The notes under the pieces are model-generated. The model saw nothing but the letters and a program-made list of their open reading frames with translations, was not told where the DNA came from and searched no databases. A stretch of DNA of 64,000 nucleotides from Gemmatimonadetes bacterium bin94. Lineage in GTDB: Bacteria > Gemmatimonadota > Gemmatimonadetes > Longimicrobiales > Gaopeijiaceae. The DNA lies in assembly GCA_002238865.1 (NCBI GenBank), contig MPNE01000003.1, forward strand, positions 1 through 64,000. Reading direction: 5' to 3'. The translations under genes and the position numbers were made by a program. Shown here piece after piece: positions 8,745-16,067 of the stretch (the stretch's first letter is position 1; every line of letters begins with the position of its first letter).

Positions 8745-8984
8745 ATGATCGGAGCACTGTTGACATTCCTGGCCATGGGCATTGTCAGCATCGTTGTGAT
8801 CTGGATCGTCCTCTCCGTGGTGGGCTCGATCCTGGGACTGACGCTGGGAATCGCCGGTTTTCTGCTCTTCAAGGTTGCGCCGGTGATGTTCGTAGGGTGG
8901 GTCGTCCTCAAGCTGCTCGCGAAGGTTCGCAGCAAGCCTGGCATTCTGTCGACCGCCGACCGCCAATGGCTGGAGGGCGAGTAG
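8745..8984 (+). CDS. Small membrane protein
   Basis: A 79-residue protein, almost entirely two hydrophobic helices (about 5-28 and 30-58), followed by a short basic then acidic cytoplasmic tail (KVRSKPGILSTADRQWLEGE). A perfect ribosome site AGGAGG at 8735-8740 fixes ATG 8745. An AT-rich TTATTATTATT at about 8661-8671 in the 130-bp gap upstream may be an internal promoter. Its place after the sigma/anti-sigma/toast-rack genes suggests an envelope role. No named family recognised. Confidence 0.72.
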   Translation: MIGALLTFLAMGIVSIVVIWIVLSVVGSILGLTLGIAGFLLFKVAPVMFVGWVVLKLLAKVRSKPGILSTADRQWLEGE

Positions 8985-9014
8985 CCGAAGCCCGCGTCGG
9001 ACTTGTCTGGCTGC

Positions 9015-10157
9015 TTACGCCCGCGGCGGCAAACCGCTCAAGGTGGCGAGCAGTTTCTCCCCGATGTCGGCCAGCGAAGTACCGGCCGCCGAGCCCGGAT
9101 CCGACAATACGGTAGGTCTTCCTTCATCCCCCGCCTTTCGCACGGCCAGGTCGAGCGGGATCCTGCCCAGGAACGGCACCGAGAGCTCCCGGGCCAACTC
9201 TTCTCCACCGCCGCGCCCGAAGAGATCCACCACGTCCTCGGTGCCCGGGATCCGGAACCCGCACATGTTCTCCACGATCCCGACCACCCGCGTGTTGACG
9301 CGCTCGAACATCTTCACACCGCGGCGCACGTCGCCGGTCGCAACCTTTTGCGGCGTGGTCACCATCAGTGCTCCGTCCAGGTCGACGGTCTGGACCAGTG
9401 ACAGCTGGGCGTCCCCGGTACCGGGAGGCATGTCCACGATCATCAGATCGAGGCTGCCCCACGCCACCTGCTCCATGAACTGCTTGAGGACGCCGGCGAT
9501 CAGAGGCCCGCGCATGATCGCGGGCTGTTCGCGCTCGAGCAGAAACCCGAGGCTCATGAGGCGAACGCCGTGCGACTCCAGCGGCACGATCATCTCCGAT
9601 CCCTTTTCTCCGGTCACCGCCGGGCGCCGCTCTTCGCCGAACATGACGGGGATGTTCGGCCCGTAGATGTCGGCGTCCATCAGGCCCGCGGCAAGCCCAC
9701 GTGACGCGGCGTAGGCCGCCAGGTTTGTCGCGACCATCGATTTGCCGACGCCCCCCTTGCCCGAACTGACGGCCACGATGCGCTTCACGCCCGCGAGGAT
9801 CCCGGGTTTCGGGGTCGGCGCCGGAACGGACCCGGGCTGCAGACCGGGTTTGCGAGGGGCAGAGCCCGGCGCGGGCTGGCTCCCGTCGGGGGGTGTCGCC
9901 GCGGGGGGCGTCTGGGGGAGCTGCACGTTCACCTTGACTCCCGTAACGCCCTTCACCGTCTCGGCGGCGGCCCGCGCCCGTCGCACCAGGGCCCCGGGGT
10001 CGCCACGACGCAGCGAGAACACGAAACGCGCCTTGCCGGCGGGGTCGACGGTCAGACCGGCAACCTGACCGCCGGCAACGACATCCTTGCCGGTCACCGG
10101 GTTGACCACCCGGGTCAGCGCACGGGTGACGGCATCAACGAGTCCATTCTTGCTCAT
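9015..10157 (-). CDS. mrp: Mrp/ApbC-type P-loop ATPase, iron-sulfur carrier family
   Basis: A 380-residue Mrp/NBP35-like ATPase that in characterised relatives carries and delivers Fe-S clusters. Residues 1-80 form the MIP18 (DUF59) domain. A proline-rich linker (82-118) precedes the deviant Walker A GKGGVGKS at 133-140; switch segments DADIYGPNIPVMFG and IVDMPPGTGDAQL follow. The family's C-terminal CxxC, usually in a NMSYFxCPxC-like loop, is not conserved: the loop reads IVENMCGFRIPGTEDVVDLFG with a single cysteine (C299). Cluster binding therefore needs a different ligand set, or the protein is a cluster-independent paralogue. It lies 7 bp downstream of a NifU-like gene on the same strand, which supports a cluster-delivery context. 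Confidence 0.9.
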   Translation of the reverse strand: MSKNGLVDAVTRALTRVVNPVTGKDVVAGGQVAGLTVDPAGKARFVFSLRRGDPGALVRRARAAAETVKGVTGVKVNVQLPQTPPAATPPDGSQPAPGSAPRKPGLQPGSVPAPTPKPGILAGVKRIVAVSSGKGGVGKSMVATNLAAYAASRGLAAGLMDADIYGPNIPVMFGEERRPAVTGEKGSEMIVPLESHGVRLMSLGFLLEREQPAIMRGPLIAGVLKQFMEQVAWGSLDLMIVDMPPGTGDAQLSLVQTVDLDGALMVTTPQKVATGDVRRGVKMFERVNTRVVGIVENMCGFRIPGTEDVVDLFGRGGGEELARELSVPFLGRIPLDLAVRKAGDEGRPTVLSDPGSAAGTSLADIGEKLLATLSGLPPRA

Positions 10158-10164
10158 GGCCGGC

Positions 10165-10395
10165 TCAATTGGCTTCGACGGTCAGCACCTCGGGCACGGA
10201 AGCCCTGAGCCGCTGTTCGATCCCCTCCTTCAGTGTCAACATGGAAATGGGGCACGCTTCGCACGCGCCCATCAACCGAACAATCACCCTGCCCTGATCC
10301 TCGTCCCACCCCACCAGCTCGACATCGCCCCCATCGGAACGAATCGCTGGACGAATCGATGCGAGAACCGTTTCGATCCGATCTCTGGTGCCCAT
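10165..10395 (-). CDS. NifU C-terminal domain (Nfu-type) protein
   Basis: A 76-residue Nfu-like iron-sulfur scaffold or carrier. It holds the domain almost alone: IRPAIRSDGGDVELVGW then GACEACPIS with the cluster-binding pair C45 and C48, and LKEGIEQRLRASVPEV. The ATG at 10395 is preferred; a TTG at 10452 would add 19 residues that do not look conserved. The mrp-like gene follows 7 bp after its stop, so both are probably one transcript. SufT-like, PaaD-like and SufA-type relatives are excluded by the CxxC position. Confidence 0.85.
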   Translation of the reverse strand: MGTRDRIETVLASIRPAIRSDGGDVELVGWDEDQGRVIVRLMGACEACPISMLTLKEGIEQRLRASVPEVLTVEAN

Positions 10396-10540
10396 TCTCC
10401 GTCCAAAAGACTGACGCGATTCGAACCGGTCCCCTTGGCCGGGTCCGTACAACCACAGGAAGCTACCGCGGGGGCTTTCACAGCGTCAACCGGGAGGCCA
10501 CCGGTTGCGTACTTCGCCGGGCCGGGTGAAATTGCGTGCG

Positions 10541-10566
10541 CTTCCGGCTTGGCCGACAGCCGGAAG
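10541..10566 (+). promoter_or_regulatory. Perfect 9-bp hairpin in pruA upstream region
   Basis: CTTCCGGCT at 10541-10549 and AGCCGGAAG at 10558-10566 are exact reverse complements with an 8-base loop. The hairpin is about 137 bp before the pruA start. No T-tract follows, so it is not a canonical intrinsic terminator. It may belong to a 5' leader or be an operator. Confidence 0.4.
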
Positions 10567-10600
10567 GACCGCACTCGAACCGGGCCTTCCCGGCTCCGCA

Positions 10601-10620
10601 CACCCGTCCGGTGACGGGTG
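10601..10620 (+). promoter_or_regulatory. Perfect 8-bp hairpin in pruA upstream region
   Basis: CACCCGTC at 10601-10608 and GACGGGTG at 10613-10620 pair perfectly around a CGGT tetraloop, about 83 bp before the pruA ATG. Together with the hairpin 35 bp upstream it suggests a structured leader RNA or a protein-binding dyad. No known riboswitch class was recognised. Confidence 0.4.
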
Positions 10621-10702
10621 CGCGGGCGGAGGCGACCCGCTGCGGCGCCTGCTCCCGCAGGTTCGGGTGCTCCCGCCAACCGACAGACCTGGGAAGAACC
10701 GA

Positions 10703-12331
10703 ATGTCCGCAAGATTCCGTGTGCCGGCGCCCGTCAACGAACCCGTGCTCTCCTACGCTCCCGGGACGCAGGAGCGAGACGAGTTGAAAGCCGCTCTGAG
10801 AAGGATTTCCAGCCAGGACGCGGACATTCCGGTCATCATCGGAGGAGAAGAGATCCGCACGGGAAAGACCCACGCGATCCATGCGCCGCACGACCACGAA
10901 TTGAGCCTCGGGGTCTGGCACGAGGCCGGAGCCGAGGAGGCGCGCCGGGCCATCGCGAACACCCTGGAAGCGCGCCGGGACTGGGCTTCCTGGCCATGGG
11001 AGGACCGCGCCGCGGTCTTCCTGAAGGCGGCCGAGCTCCTCTCGACGACGTGGCGCTCCACACTCAACGCCGCAACCATGCTCGGCCAAAGCAAGACCGC
11101 CTTCCAGTCGGAGATCGACGCGGCTTGCGAGATCATCGACTTCTACCGCTTCGGTGCCCACTTCGCCGATCAGATCTTCTCTCAGCAACCGGTGTCCGAC
11201 AAGGGAATCTGGAACCGGATCGAGTACAGGCCGCTGGAAGGCTTCGTCTACGCGGTGAGCCCCTTCAACTTCACGGCCATCGGGGCGAACCTGGCAGGCA
11301 CTCCGGCGATGGTGGGATGCGGCGTACTGTGGAAGCCGTCCAAGCACGCCGTCCTTTCGGGGTACTGCACGTACAAGCTCCTTGAAGAAGCGGGGCTTCC
11401 CCCGGGAGTCATCAACTTCGTGCCGGGAAACCCCGTCGAGGTGACGAACGTGGCCATGGCGCACCCCGACTTCGCCGGGCTGCACTTCACCGGGTCGACG
11501 GGCGTGTTCCAGTCGCTCTGGACGACCGTGGGGAAGAACATCGCCCGCTACCGCTCGTATCCGCGGCTGGTGGGAGAGACCGGAGGCAAGGACTTCATCG
11601 TCGCGCATCCTTCGGCCGATCGCGCGGCGCTCCGCACCGCGATCGTGCGTGGCTCTTTCGAGTACCAGGGGCAGAAGTGTTCGGCAGCGTCGAGGGCGTA
11701 CATCCCGCAGTCGGTCTGGCGCGACATCAGGGATGACCTCGTCGAGGAGACCAACGGGTTGTCCATGGGAGATCCCGCGGACTTCCGCAACTTCGTCAAC
11801 GCTGTGATCGACCGGGGCGCGTTCGATAGCATCACCGGGTACATCGACCGCGCCGCCGCGAGCACGGACGCGGAGGTGATCGCCGGGGGCGAATACTCGG
11901 ACCGGGACGGCTTCTTCATCCGTCCCACCATCGTCCATGCGAAGAACCCCGACCACGAGACCATGTGCGACGAGATCTTCGGCCCGGTCATGTCGATCCA
12001 CGTGTACCCCGACAACGCCTGGTCCGAAACGCTGGACATGGTCGACGCCACGTCGCCGTATGCGCTCACCGGGGCGGTCTTTTCGCAGGATCGCGCTGCG
12101 GTGCGCGAAGCGTTCGAACGCCTGCGCAACGCGGCCGGGAACTTCTACATCAACGACAAGCCGACCGGGGCGGTGGTGGGACAGCAGCCCTTCGGTGGTG
12201 CGAGGGCTTCGGGAACGAACGACAAGGCCGGATCCCAGTTCAATGTCATCAGGTGGCTGTCTCCCCGGACGATCAAGGAGACCTTCTCGCCGCCGACGAA
12301 TGTCGAGTACCCCTTCATGGCGGCCGAGTAG
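10703..12331 (+). CDS. pruA: L-glutamate gamma-semialdehyde dehydrogenase (P5C dehydrogenase)
   Basis: A 542-residue aldehyde dehydrogenase of the single-function P5CDH type, which oxidises glutamate semialdehyde to glutamate with NAD in proline breakdown. The catalytic cysteine is C326 in YQGQKCSAASR and the general base is E292 in LVGETGGKD. NAD-binding motifs FNFTAIGANL and GSTGVFQSLW are present. The C-terminal FGGARASGTNDKAGS is diagnostic for the eukaryotic-like/bacterial monofunctional enzyme. ATG 10703 gives the usual family N-terminus; earlier in-frame codons would lie in the hairpin-rich leader. No proline dehydrogenase gene is in the window. It ends 16 bp from the convergent trans-sulfuration gene. 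Confidence 0.94.
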   Translation: MSARFRVPAPVNEPVLSYAPGTQERDELKAALRRISSQDADIPVIIGGEEIRTGKTHAIHAPHDHELSLGVWHEAGAEEARRAIANTLEARRDWASWPWEDRAAVFLKAAELLSTTWRSTLNAATMLGQSKTAFQSEIDAACEIIDFYRFGAHFADQIFSQQPVSDKGIWNRIEYRPLEGFVYAVSPFNFTAIGANLAGTPAMVGCGVLWKPSKHAVLSGYCTYKLLEEAGLPPGVINFVPGNPVEVTNVAMAHPDFAGLHFTGSTGVFQSLWTTVGKNIARYRSYPRLVGETGGKDFIVAHPSADRAALRTAIVRGSFEYQGQKCSAASRAYIPQSVWRDIRDDLVEETNGLSMGDPADFRNFVNAVIDRGAFDSITGYIDRAAASTDAEVIAGGEYSDRDGFFIRPTIVHAKNPDHETMCDEIFGPVMSIHVYPDNAWSETLDMVDATSPYALTGAVFSQDRAAVREAFERLRNAAGNFYINDKPTGAVVGQQPFGGARASGTNDKAGSQFNVIRWLSPRTIKETFSPPTNVEYPFMAAE

Positions 12332-12347
12332 CAGGGAGCGTCGAAGG

Positions 12348-13532
12348 TTACACGGCGCTGGCGACGGCCGCCGCGAAATCGGCCTTGAGGTCCTCCAGGT
12401 CTTCGAGGCCGACCGAGATGCGCACGAATCCGTCGGGGATCCCCAGGTCCTCCCGGGCCGCACGACTCAGATCGGCGTGCGACGTGTGGCGTGGCTGTGA
12501 GACCAGCGTCTCGACCCCTCCCAGTGAAGGGGCGGCCGCAGCAAGGGTGAGGTTGGAGCAGAAGCGATCGGCGGCCCCGGCCCCGCCCTCGAGGACGATG
12601 GACACCATGCCGCCGAAGCCGCGGAGCATCCGGGCCGCGCATTCGTGATCCGGGTGGTCCGGCAGGCCCGGGTGGACAACCTCGCTCACTCCATCGACGC
12701 CGGTGAACCATTCGGCGAGAGCCTGCGCCGTGCGATTGTGCCGGTCCATCCTGGCCGGGAGCGTGCGGATGCCGCGCTCGAGAAGCCATGCCGCCTGGGG
12801 ATCGATCGAGCCCCCGTACAGCTTCATCATCTTCGCGACGCGATCGATCAGCGCGGCGCTCCCCGCGACCGCGCCCGCGATCAGGTCGGAATGACCGCCG
12901 AGGTACTTGGTGGCCGAGTGAATCACCGCGTCCACGCCGTGGTCGGCGGCGCGAATGTTGATGGGTGTGGCGAACGTCATGTCCGCCGCGAGGAGCGCAC
13001 CGGCGGATGAGGCGGCGTCCCGCGCCGGTCCGATGTCGAAGACGCGCAGGGTGGGGTTCGTGGGCAGTTCGATGAGAACGACCCGGGTGCGCGGGGTCAG
13101 AGCCGCGCCCCACGCGTCGGGATCGCCGGGATCGACGAAGGTGGTGACGATGCCCCGGCGGGGCAGCTCGCCCGAGAGCAGCGCGTGGGTGGCCCCGTAG
13201 AGGTGGCGGCTGGCGACGATGTGGTCCCCCGCGCCGGTGGCCGAGAGGAGCGTCATGGAGATCGCCGCCATGCCGCTCGCCAGGGCAAGGGCGGCCTCCG
13301 TCCCCTCGAGCGCGGCGATCTTCGCCGCAACCGAGAGCTGGTTCGGATTGTTCCCGTAGCGGCTGTAGAGCAGATCCGTGCCGTCGTCGGGACCGGCCCA
13401 ATGGAAGGTGGAGCTCCGTACGATCGGTGCCACCACCGGCTGGCCCGGACGGGCGTCGGGATGTCCCGCGTGAACCGCCTCCGTAGCCGCCCCGCGCGCA
13501 GTGTTCACCTTCTCCTGCCGGGTGATCGTCAT
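12348..13532 (-). CDS. Trans-sulfuration PLP enzyme (cystathionine gamma-synthase/lyase family)
   Basis: A 394-residue Cys/Met-metabolism PLP-dependent enzyme. The pyridoxal lysine is K209 in HSATKYLGGHSD and the ring-nitrogen aspartate is D184 in LLAADMTFATP. Other family marks: YSRYGNNPNQLSVAAKIAALEG and the C-terminal SLGGVETLVSQPRHTSH, which favours cystathionine synthase/lyase over O-acetylhomoserine sulfhydrylase. Synthase (metB) and lyase (mgl/metC) cannot be separated by eye. Start ATG 13532 has GGGGAAG just upstream. The upstream STAS gene overlaps by 4 bp, which joins it physically to an unrelated regulatory pair. Confidence 0.88.
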   Translation of the reverse strand: MTITRQEKVNTARGAATEAVHAGHPDARPGQPVVAPIVRSSTFHWAGPDDGTDLLYSRYGNNPNQLSVAAKIAALEGTEAALALASGMAAISMTLLSATGAGDHIVASRHLYGATHALLSGELPRRGIVTTFVDPGDPDAWGAALTPRTRVVLIELPTNPTLRVFDIGPARDAASSAGALLAADMTFATPINIRAADHGVDAVIHSATKYLGGHSDLIAGAVAGSAALIDRVAKMMKLYGGSIDPQAAWLLERGIRTLPARMDRHNRTAQALAEWFTGVDGVSEVVHPGLPDHPDHECAARMLRGFGGMVSIVLEGGAGAADRFCSNLTLAAAAPSLGGVETLVSQPRHTSHADLSRAAREDLGIPDGFVRISVGLEDLEDLKADFAAAVASAV

Positions 13533-14158
13533 CTTGCTTCCCCATGGTTGTCGTTTGTCATTGTGCGCGCCAACGCGCTCAGTGACGCGGCGCTTCCGTC
13601 GCCGGCCTGATGCGCCAGTCGCCTCGCAGCCAGCCGCTCCAGCACGGTCTCCCCCCGGTCCCCCAAAGCCGACTCGAAATCTCCGGGGAGGATCCGCTCC
13701 CTGTGCTCCAGCGTGGACCATGCGGCGCGTTCCTCGGGCGACGCCGGGCCGAGAAGGCGAAAGCGACCATCACCGAAGTCGCATACGGCGGCCAGCCCGT
13801 GCCGCCCCAGGACTTCCTCGACGGCGTGGCCGTGAAGGTCCCCGACGGTGCGAAAGAGAAAAAAGGTGTCGCCTGGACGATCGGGCTCCAGGTATCGCAG
13901 GAGGAGCTTTGCCACCACCTCGTCGGCGCAGCTGAAGTCGAGGATCCGGACCCGGGTGAGGTCGATGAGGGCGACCGAGAGCGATCGGGCCATGTGCACG
14001 AGCCGGGCCTCGATCGCCTCGCGCACGGCTCTGCCGGTCGGCCGCGTCACGAGGTTTGGACGCCGGGACGACACCGTGCCGCGCGCGATCGCGGCGACGT
14101 CGATGCTCAGTGGCCGGGTCCGTGCGGATCGCTCGCGGCCGCGAGACGGTTCAGTCAT
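13529..14158 (-). CDS. STAS-like (DUF4325-type) protein
   Basis: A 209-residue soluble protein. The middle (about 45-110: SIDVAAIARG ... LSVALIDLTRVRILDFSCADEVVAKLLLRYL) has the strand-helix rhythm of STAS/DUF4325 domains, which bind or antagonise GHKL-type anti-sigma kinases. The C-terminal half (FGDGRFRLLGPASPEERAAWSTLEHRERI) is an extra segment I cannot name. Its ATG overlaps the stop of the upstream STAS-ATPase gene by 8 bp, a strong sign that the two are partners. No phospho-acceptor serine context typical of SpoIIAA could be confirmed. Confidence 0.65.
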   Translation of the reverse strand: MTEPSRGRERSARTRPLSIDVAAIARGTVSSRRPNLVTRPTGRAVREAIEARLVHMARSLSVALIDLTRVRILDFSCADEVVAKLLLRYLEPDRPGDTFFLFRTVGDLHGHAVEEVLGRHGLAAVCDFGDGRFRLLGPASPEERAAWSTLEHRERILPGDFESALGDRGETVLERLAARRLAHQAGDGSAASLSALARTMTNDNHGEAR

Positions 14159-15068
14159 TGAGCCGCTGCGGGAGGATGATGTTGATCTGCGCCCCGGGAA
14201 AGCGGCGAAGTCCCTCTTCCACCGGTGGAGTGCGGCTCCAGGACGGGGCATCGGCGATTCGCGCGGTTCCGCTTCGGACCGACAGCAGACCCTGCCAGCG
14301 CGCAACCTGTTTCCGGATCTGCTGAATCCCCTGCCCCCTCCCGGTGTCCGGGAAACGTGTCAGGCCGAGAAGGAACGCCGCCTCCAGCGCGGTGACATCC
14401 CCCCACCGATCCCCGAAGCGCGCGGAATGTTCCTCGGCGAGGGAGGCTCGGAAGCCCCGTCCAAGGTCGGAGACGGCGATCACCGCCACATGGCGCCCCA
14501 AACGTTTGGTCCAGTTGTACGATTGCGCGGCGACCCAGCCGGGCGCCTCCGCGTGTTCGATGATGTTCTGACAGACTTCGGAGAGGATCACCGAAAACTG
14601 GACGACGGCCGCCGCAGGGTAGCGCAGCGTTCGCGACAAGATGGCCCCCGCTCGCGACTGGACCCTGTCAACCACCTCGTGCACGTCCGAATTCGTGGTG
14701 ATCGACGTAATCTCCAGCAGCACATCCGAGCCGCGCACCCGACGGCGTCCGGACCGGGCAGAAGGTGGCTGAAAAATCTCGGCGCCGGCCCGCGCGAACC
14801 CCATTCGATCGAGGTAGCCGGTGACGTCCGACCCCGCGGGAAGCGATATCCTTGGCACCCCCCCGTTGTCCCGTACGACCTTGCCGGCCGCGAGAAGGGC
14901 CAGCATGCCGTTGGGGTCGATCCAGCGCAGCCTTCGGGCATCGAAGAGAACCGGCCCGGAGACGTCAACGTCCATCCTGGCCAGCAATACCTCTATGGTG
15001 CCGTAGTCGAGAGACGCCGGGACCTCGATGACCCGCATGTCAGACGACGCTTCCCGGGGTGGCCGCAT
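14151..15068 (-). CDS. STAS domain-GHKL ATPase fusion
   Basis: A 305-residue regulator. Residues 11-100 form a STAS-like domain (GPVLFDARRLRWIDPNGMLALLAAG). Residues about 140-300 form a histidine-kinase-type ATPase: N box SEVCQNIIEHAE (E164, N168), G1 box VSDLGRGF (D201, G203), G2 box GRGQGIQQIRKQV near 243-255. There is no dimerisation-histidine domain or membrane segment, so it resembles serine-kinase/anti-sigma switches rather than a sensor kinase. Fusion of antagonist and kinase domains in one chain is unusual. ATG 15068 is used; ATG 15038 is an alternative that removes ten residues. It is coupled to the downstream STAS gene. Confidence 0.75.
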   Translation of the reverse strand: MRPPREASSDMRVIEVPASLDYGTIEVLLARMDVDVSGPVLFDARRLRWIDPNGMLALLAAGKVVRDNGGVPRISLPAGSDVTGYLDRMGFARAGAEIFQPPSARSGRRRVRGSDVLLEITSITTNSDVHEVVDRVQSRAGAILSRTLRYPAAAVVQFSVILSEVCQNIIEHAEAPGWVAAQSYNWTKRLGRHVAVIAVSDLGRGFRASLAEEHSARFGDRWGDVTALEAAFLLGLTRFPDTGRGQGIQQIRKQVARWQGLLSVRSGTARIADAPSWSRTPPVEEGLRRFPGAQINIILPQRLND

Positions 15069-15086
15069 CCCTGGTGGGTGGGTGTC

Positions 15087-16067
15087 TCATGGCCGCACAC
15101 GGGCCGACAGGAATCTGCGAAACTCCTCTGCACCGCTGCAGCCGAGTTTGCTCCGTGCCATCGTGTGGGCGCGCTCGGCGGACGTGCGCCCATCGAGCCC
15201 GGCCAGGATACCCGCGAAGCAGGTGGCGCCCCAGACGTCACCGCAGCCGGTGGGGTCACCGGGCGCAGCCCCGCCCCGGACGGGTATCCGCTCACGGTGT
15301 ACCGCGCCTCGCGCAGCACCCGTGCTCAGGAGATCCACCCCTTCCGCGCCCCGGGTCACGATGATCGTCTCGACACGTCCGTCCAGGACTCTCTCGGCGA
15401 CCGCCCATGGATCGCCGTCACCACGTGCGAACAGCGCAAACTCTTCCTGGTTCATCTGAAGGGCGTCGAAACACCCGGCCCAATCCTCACAGGAGGGAAG
15501 ATAACGTGGTGTCCGCCGCCCGTCGCTCTCGCGGTTCAGGAAGAGGGAGTGCAGGTCCGCGTACGAGGGACCCCTCAACCGGCCCCGAACGACCCGCGCG
15601 CCTTCCAGCGTCAATTCCCGGCCCGAGATGAAGTTGGCATAGAGGGCGTCGAACTCCGGCATGATCGCCGCCACTTCCGCCGGCGACCAGCCCGGGACGC
15701 CTCCACGGAGGATTTCCAGGCGCTCCGCGGGATCGACGTAGATCAGCTCCACGCGGTTGTTGGTCTCCGAAACCACGTGCACGAACCGCATGTCCCAGGT
15801 CCCCGGATAAGACCCGAGACAGGCCATCGCCTCGTCGGCCAGGTCCCTTCCGACCTTGATCATGGGGGCAACGACCCAGCCGGCCGGCAGGACTTCCTCG
15901 AAAGCCGCGAGTGCGTACGCAATCCCGCCCCACGCCTCTACCTTTTCGCGGGTGCCGGGGTGGCGAATCGTGTCCCATACGAGGGTTCCCAATACGCCCA
16001 GGCGCCTGCGAACCGGGCCGGTCCCGATGTCGGCATCGACGAGCCGGCGCGGCCGGCCGGCCGTCAT
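15087..16067 (-). CDS. PfkB-family carbohydrate/nucleoside kinase
   Basis: A 326-residue ribokinase-like kinase. The C-terminal signature is [19 protein letters not shown], with the catalytic aspartate in GCGD (the more common form is DTTGAGD). An N-terminal [15 protein letters not shown] matches the first PfkB signature region. The substrate is unknown: the protein has an uncommon mid-section ([23 protein letters not shown]). It overlaps the lepA stop by 4 bp and precedes the STAS-ATPase by 18 bp, so all are probably in one minus-strand operon. Confidence 0.82.
   Translation of the reverse strand: MTAGRPRRLVDADIGTGPVRRRLGVLGTLVWDTIRHPGTREKVEAWGGIAYALAAFEEVLPAGWVVAPMIKVGRDLADEAMACLGSYPGTWDMRFVHVVSETNNRVELIYVDPAERLEILRGGVPGWSPAEVAAIMPEFDALYANFISGRELTLEGARVVRGRLRGPSYADLHSLFLNRESDGRRTPRYLPSCEDWAGCFDALQMNQEEFALFARGDGDPWAVAERVLDGRVETIIVTRGAEGVDLLSTGAARGAVHRERIPVRGGAAPGDPTGCGDVWGATCFAGILAGLDGRTSAERAHTMARSKLGCSGAEEFRRFLSARVRP

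Larger units (their letters stand above)
10396..10702. other. Divergent intergenic region with hairpins, no gene
   Basis: These 307 bases separate the NifU-like gene (minus) from pruA (plus). I see no convincing open reading frame. The half nearest pruA is rich in exact inverted repeats (listed separately), and GCGGG...CCCGC pairing is also possible at about 10622-10640. A GGTTCGAATC on the minus strand near 10430 resembles a tRNA T-arm but its stem does not pair. Confidence 0.5.

Noticed and set aside
10410-10450. tRNA-like GGTTCGAATC on the minus strand
   Set aside because: The T-stem bases do not pair (a G-G mismatch next to the loop) and no acceptor or anticodon arm is seen.
10478-12463. 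661-residue reading frame on the minus strand
   Set aside because: Antisense to pruA, which has all catalytic motifs in the opposite frame.
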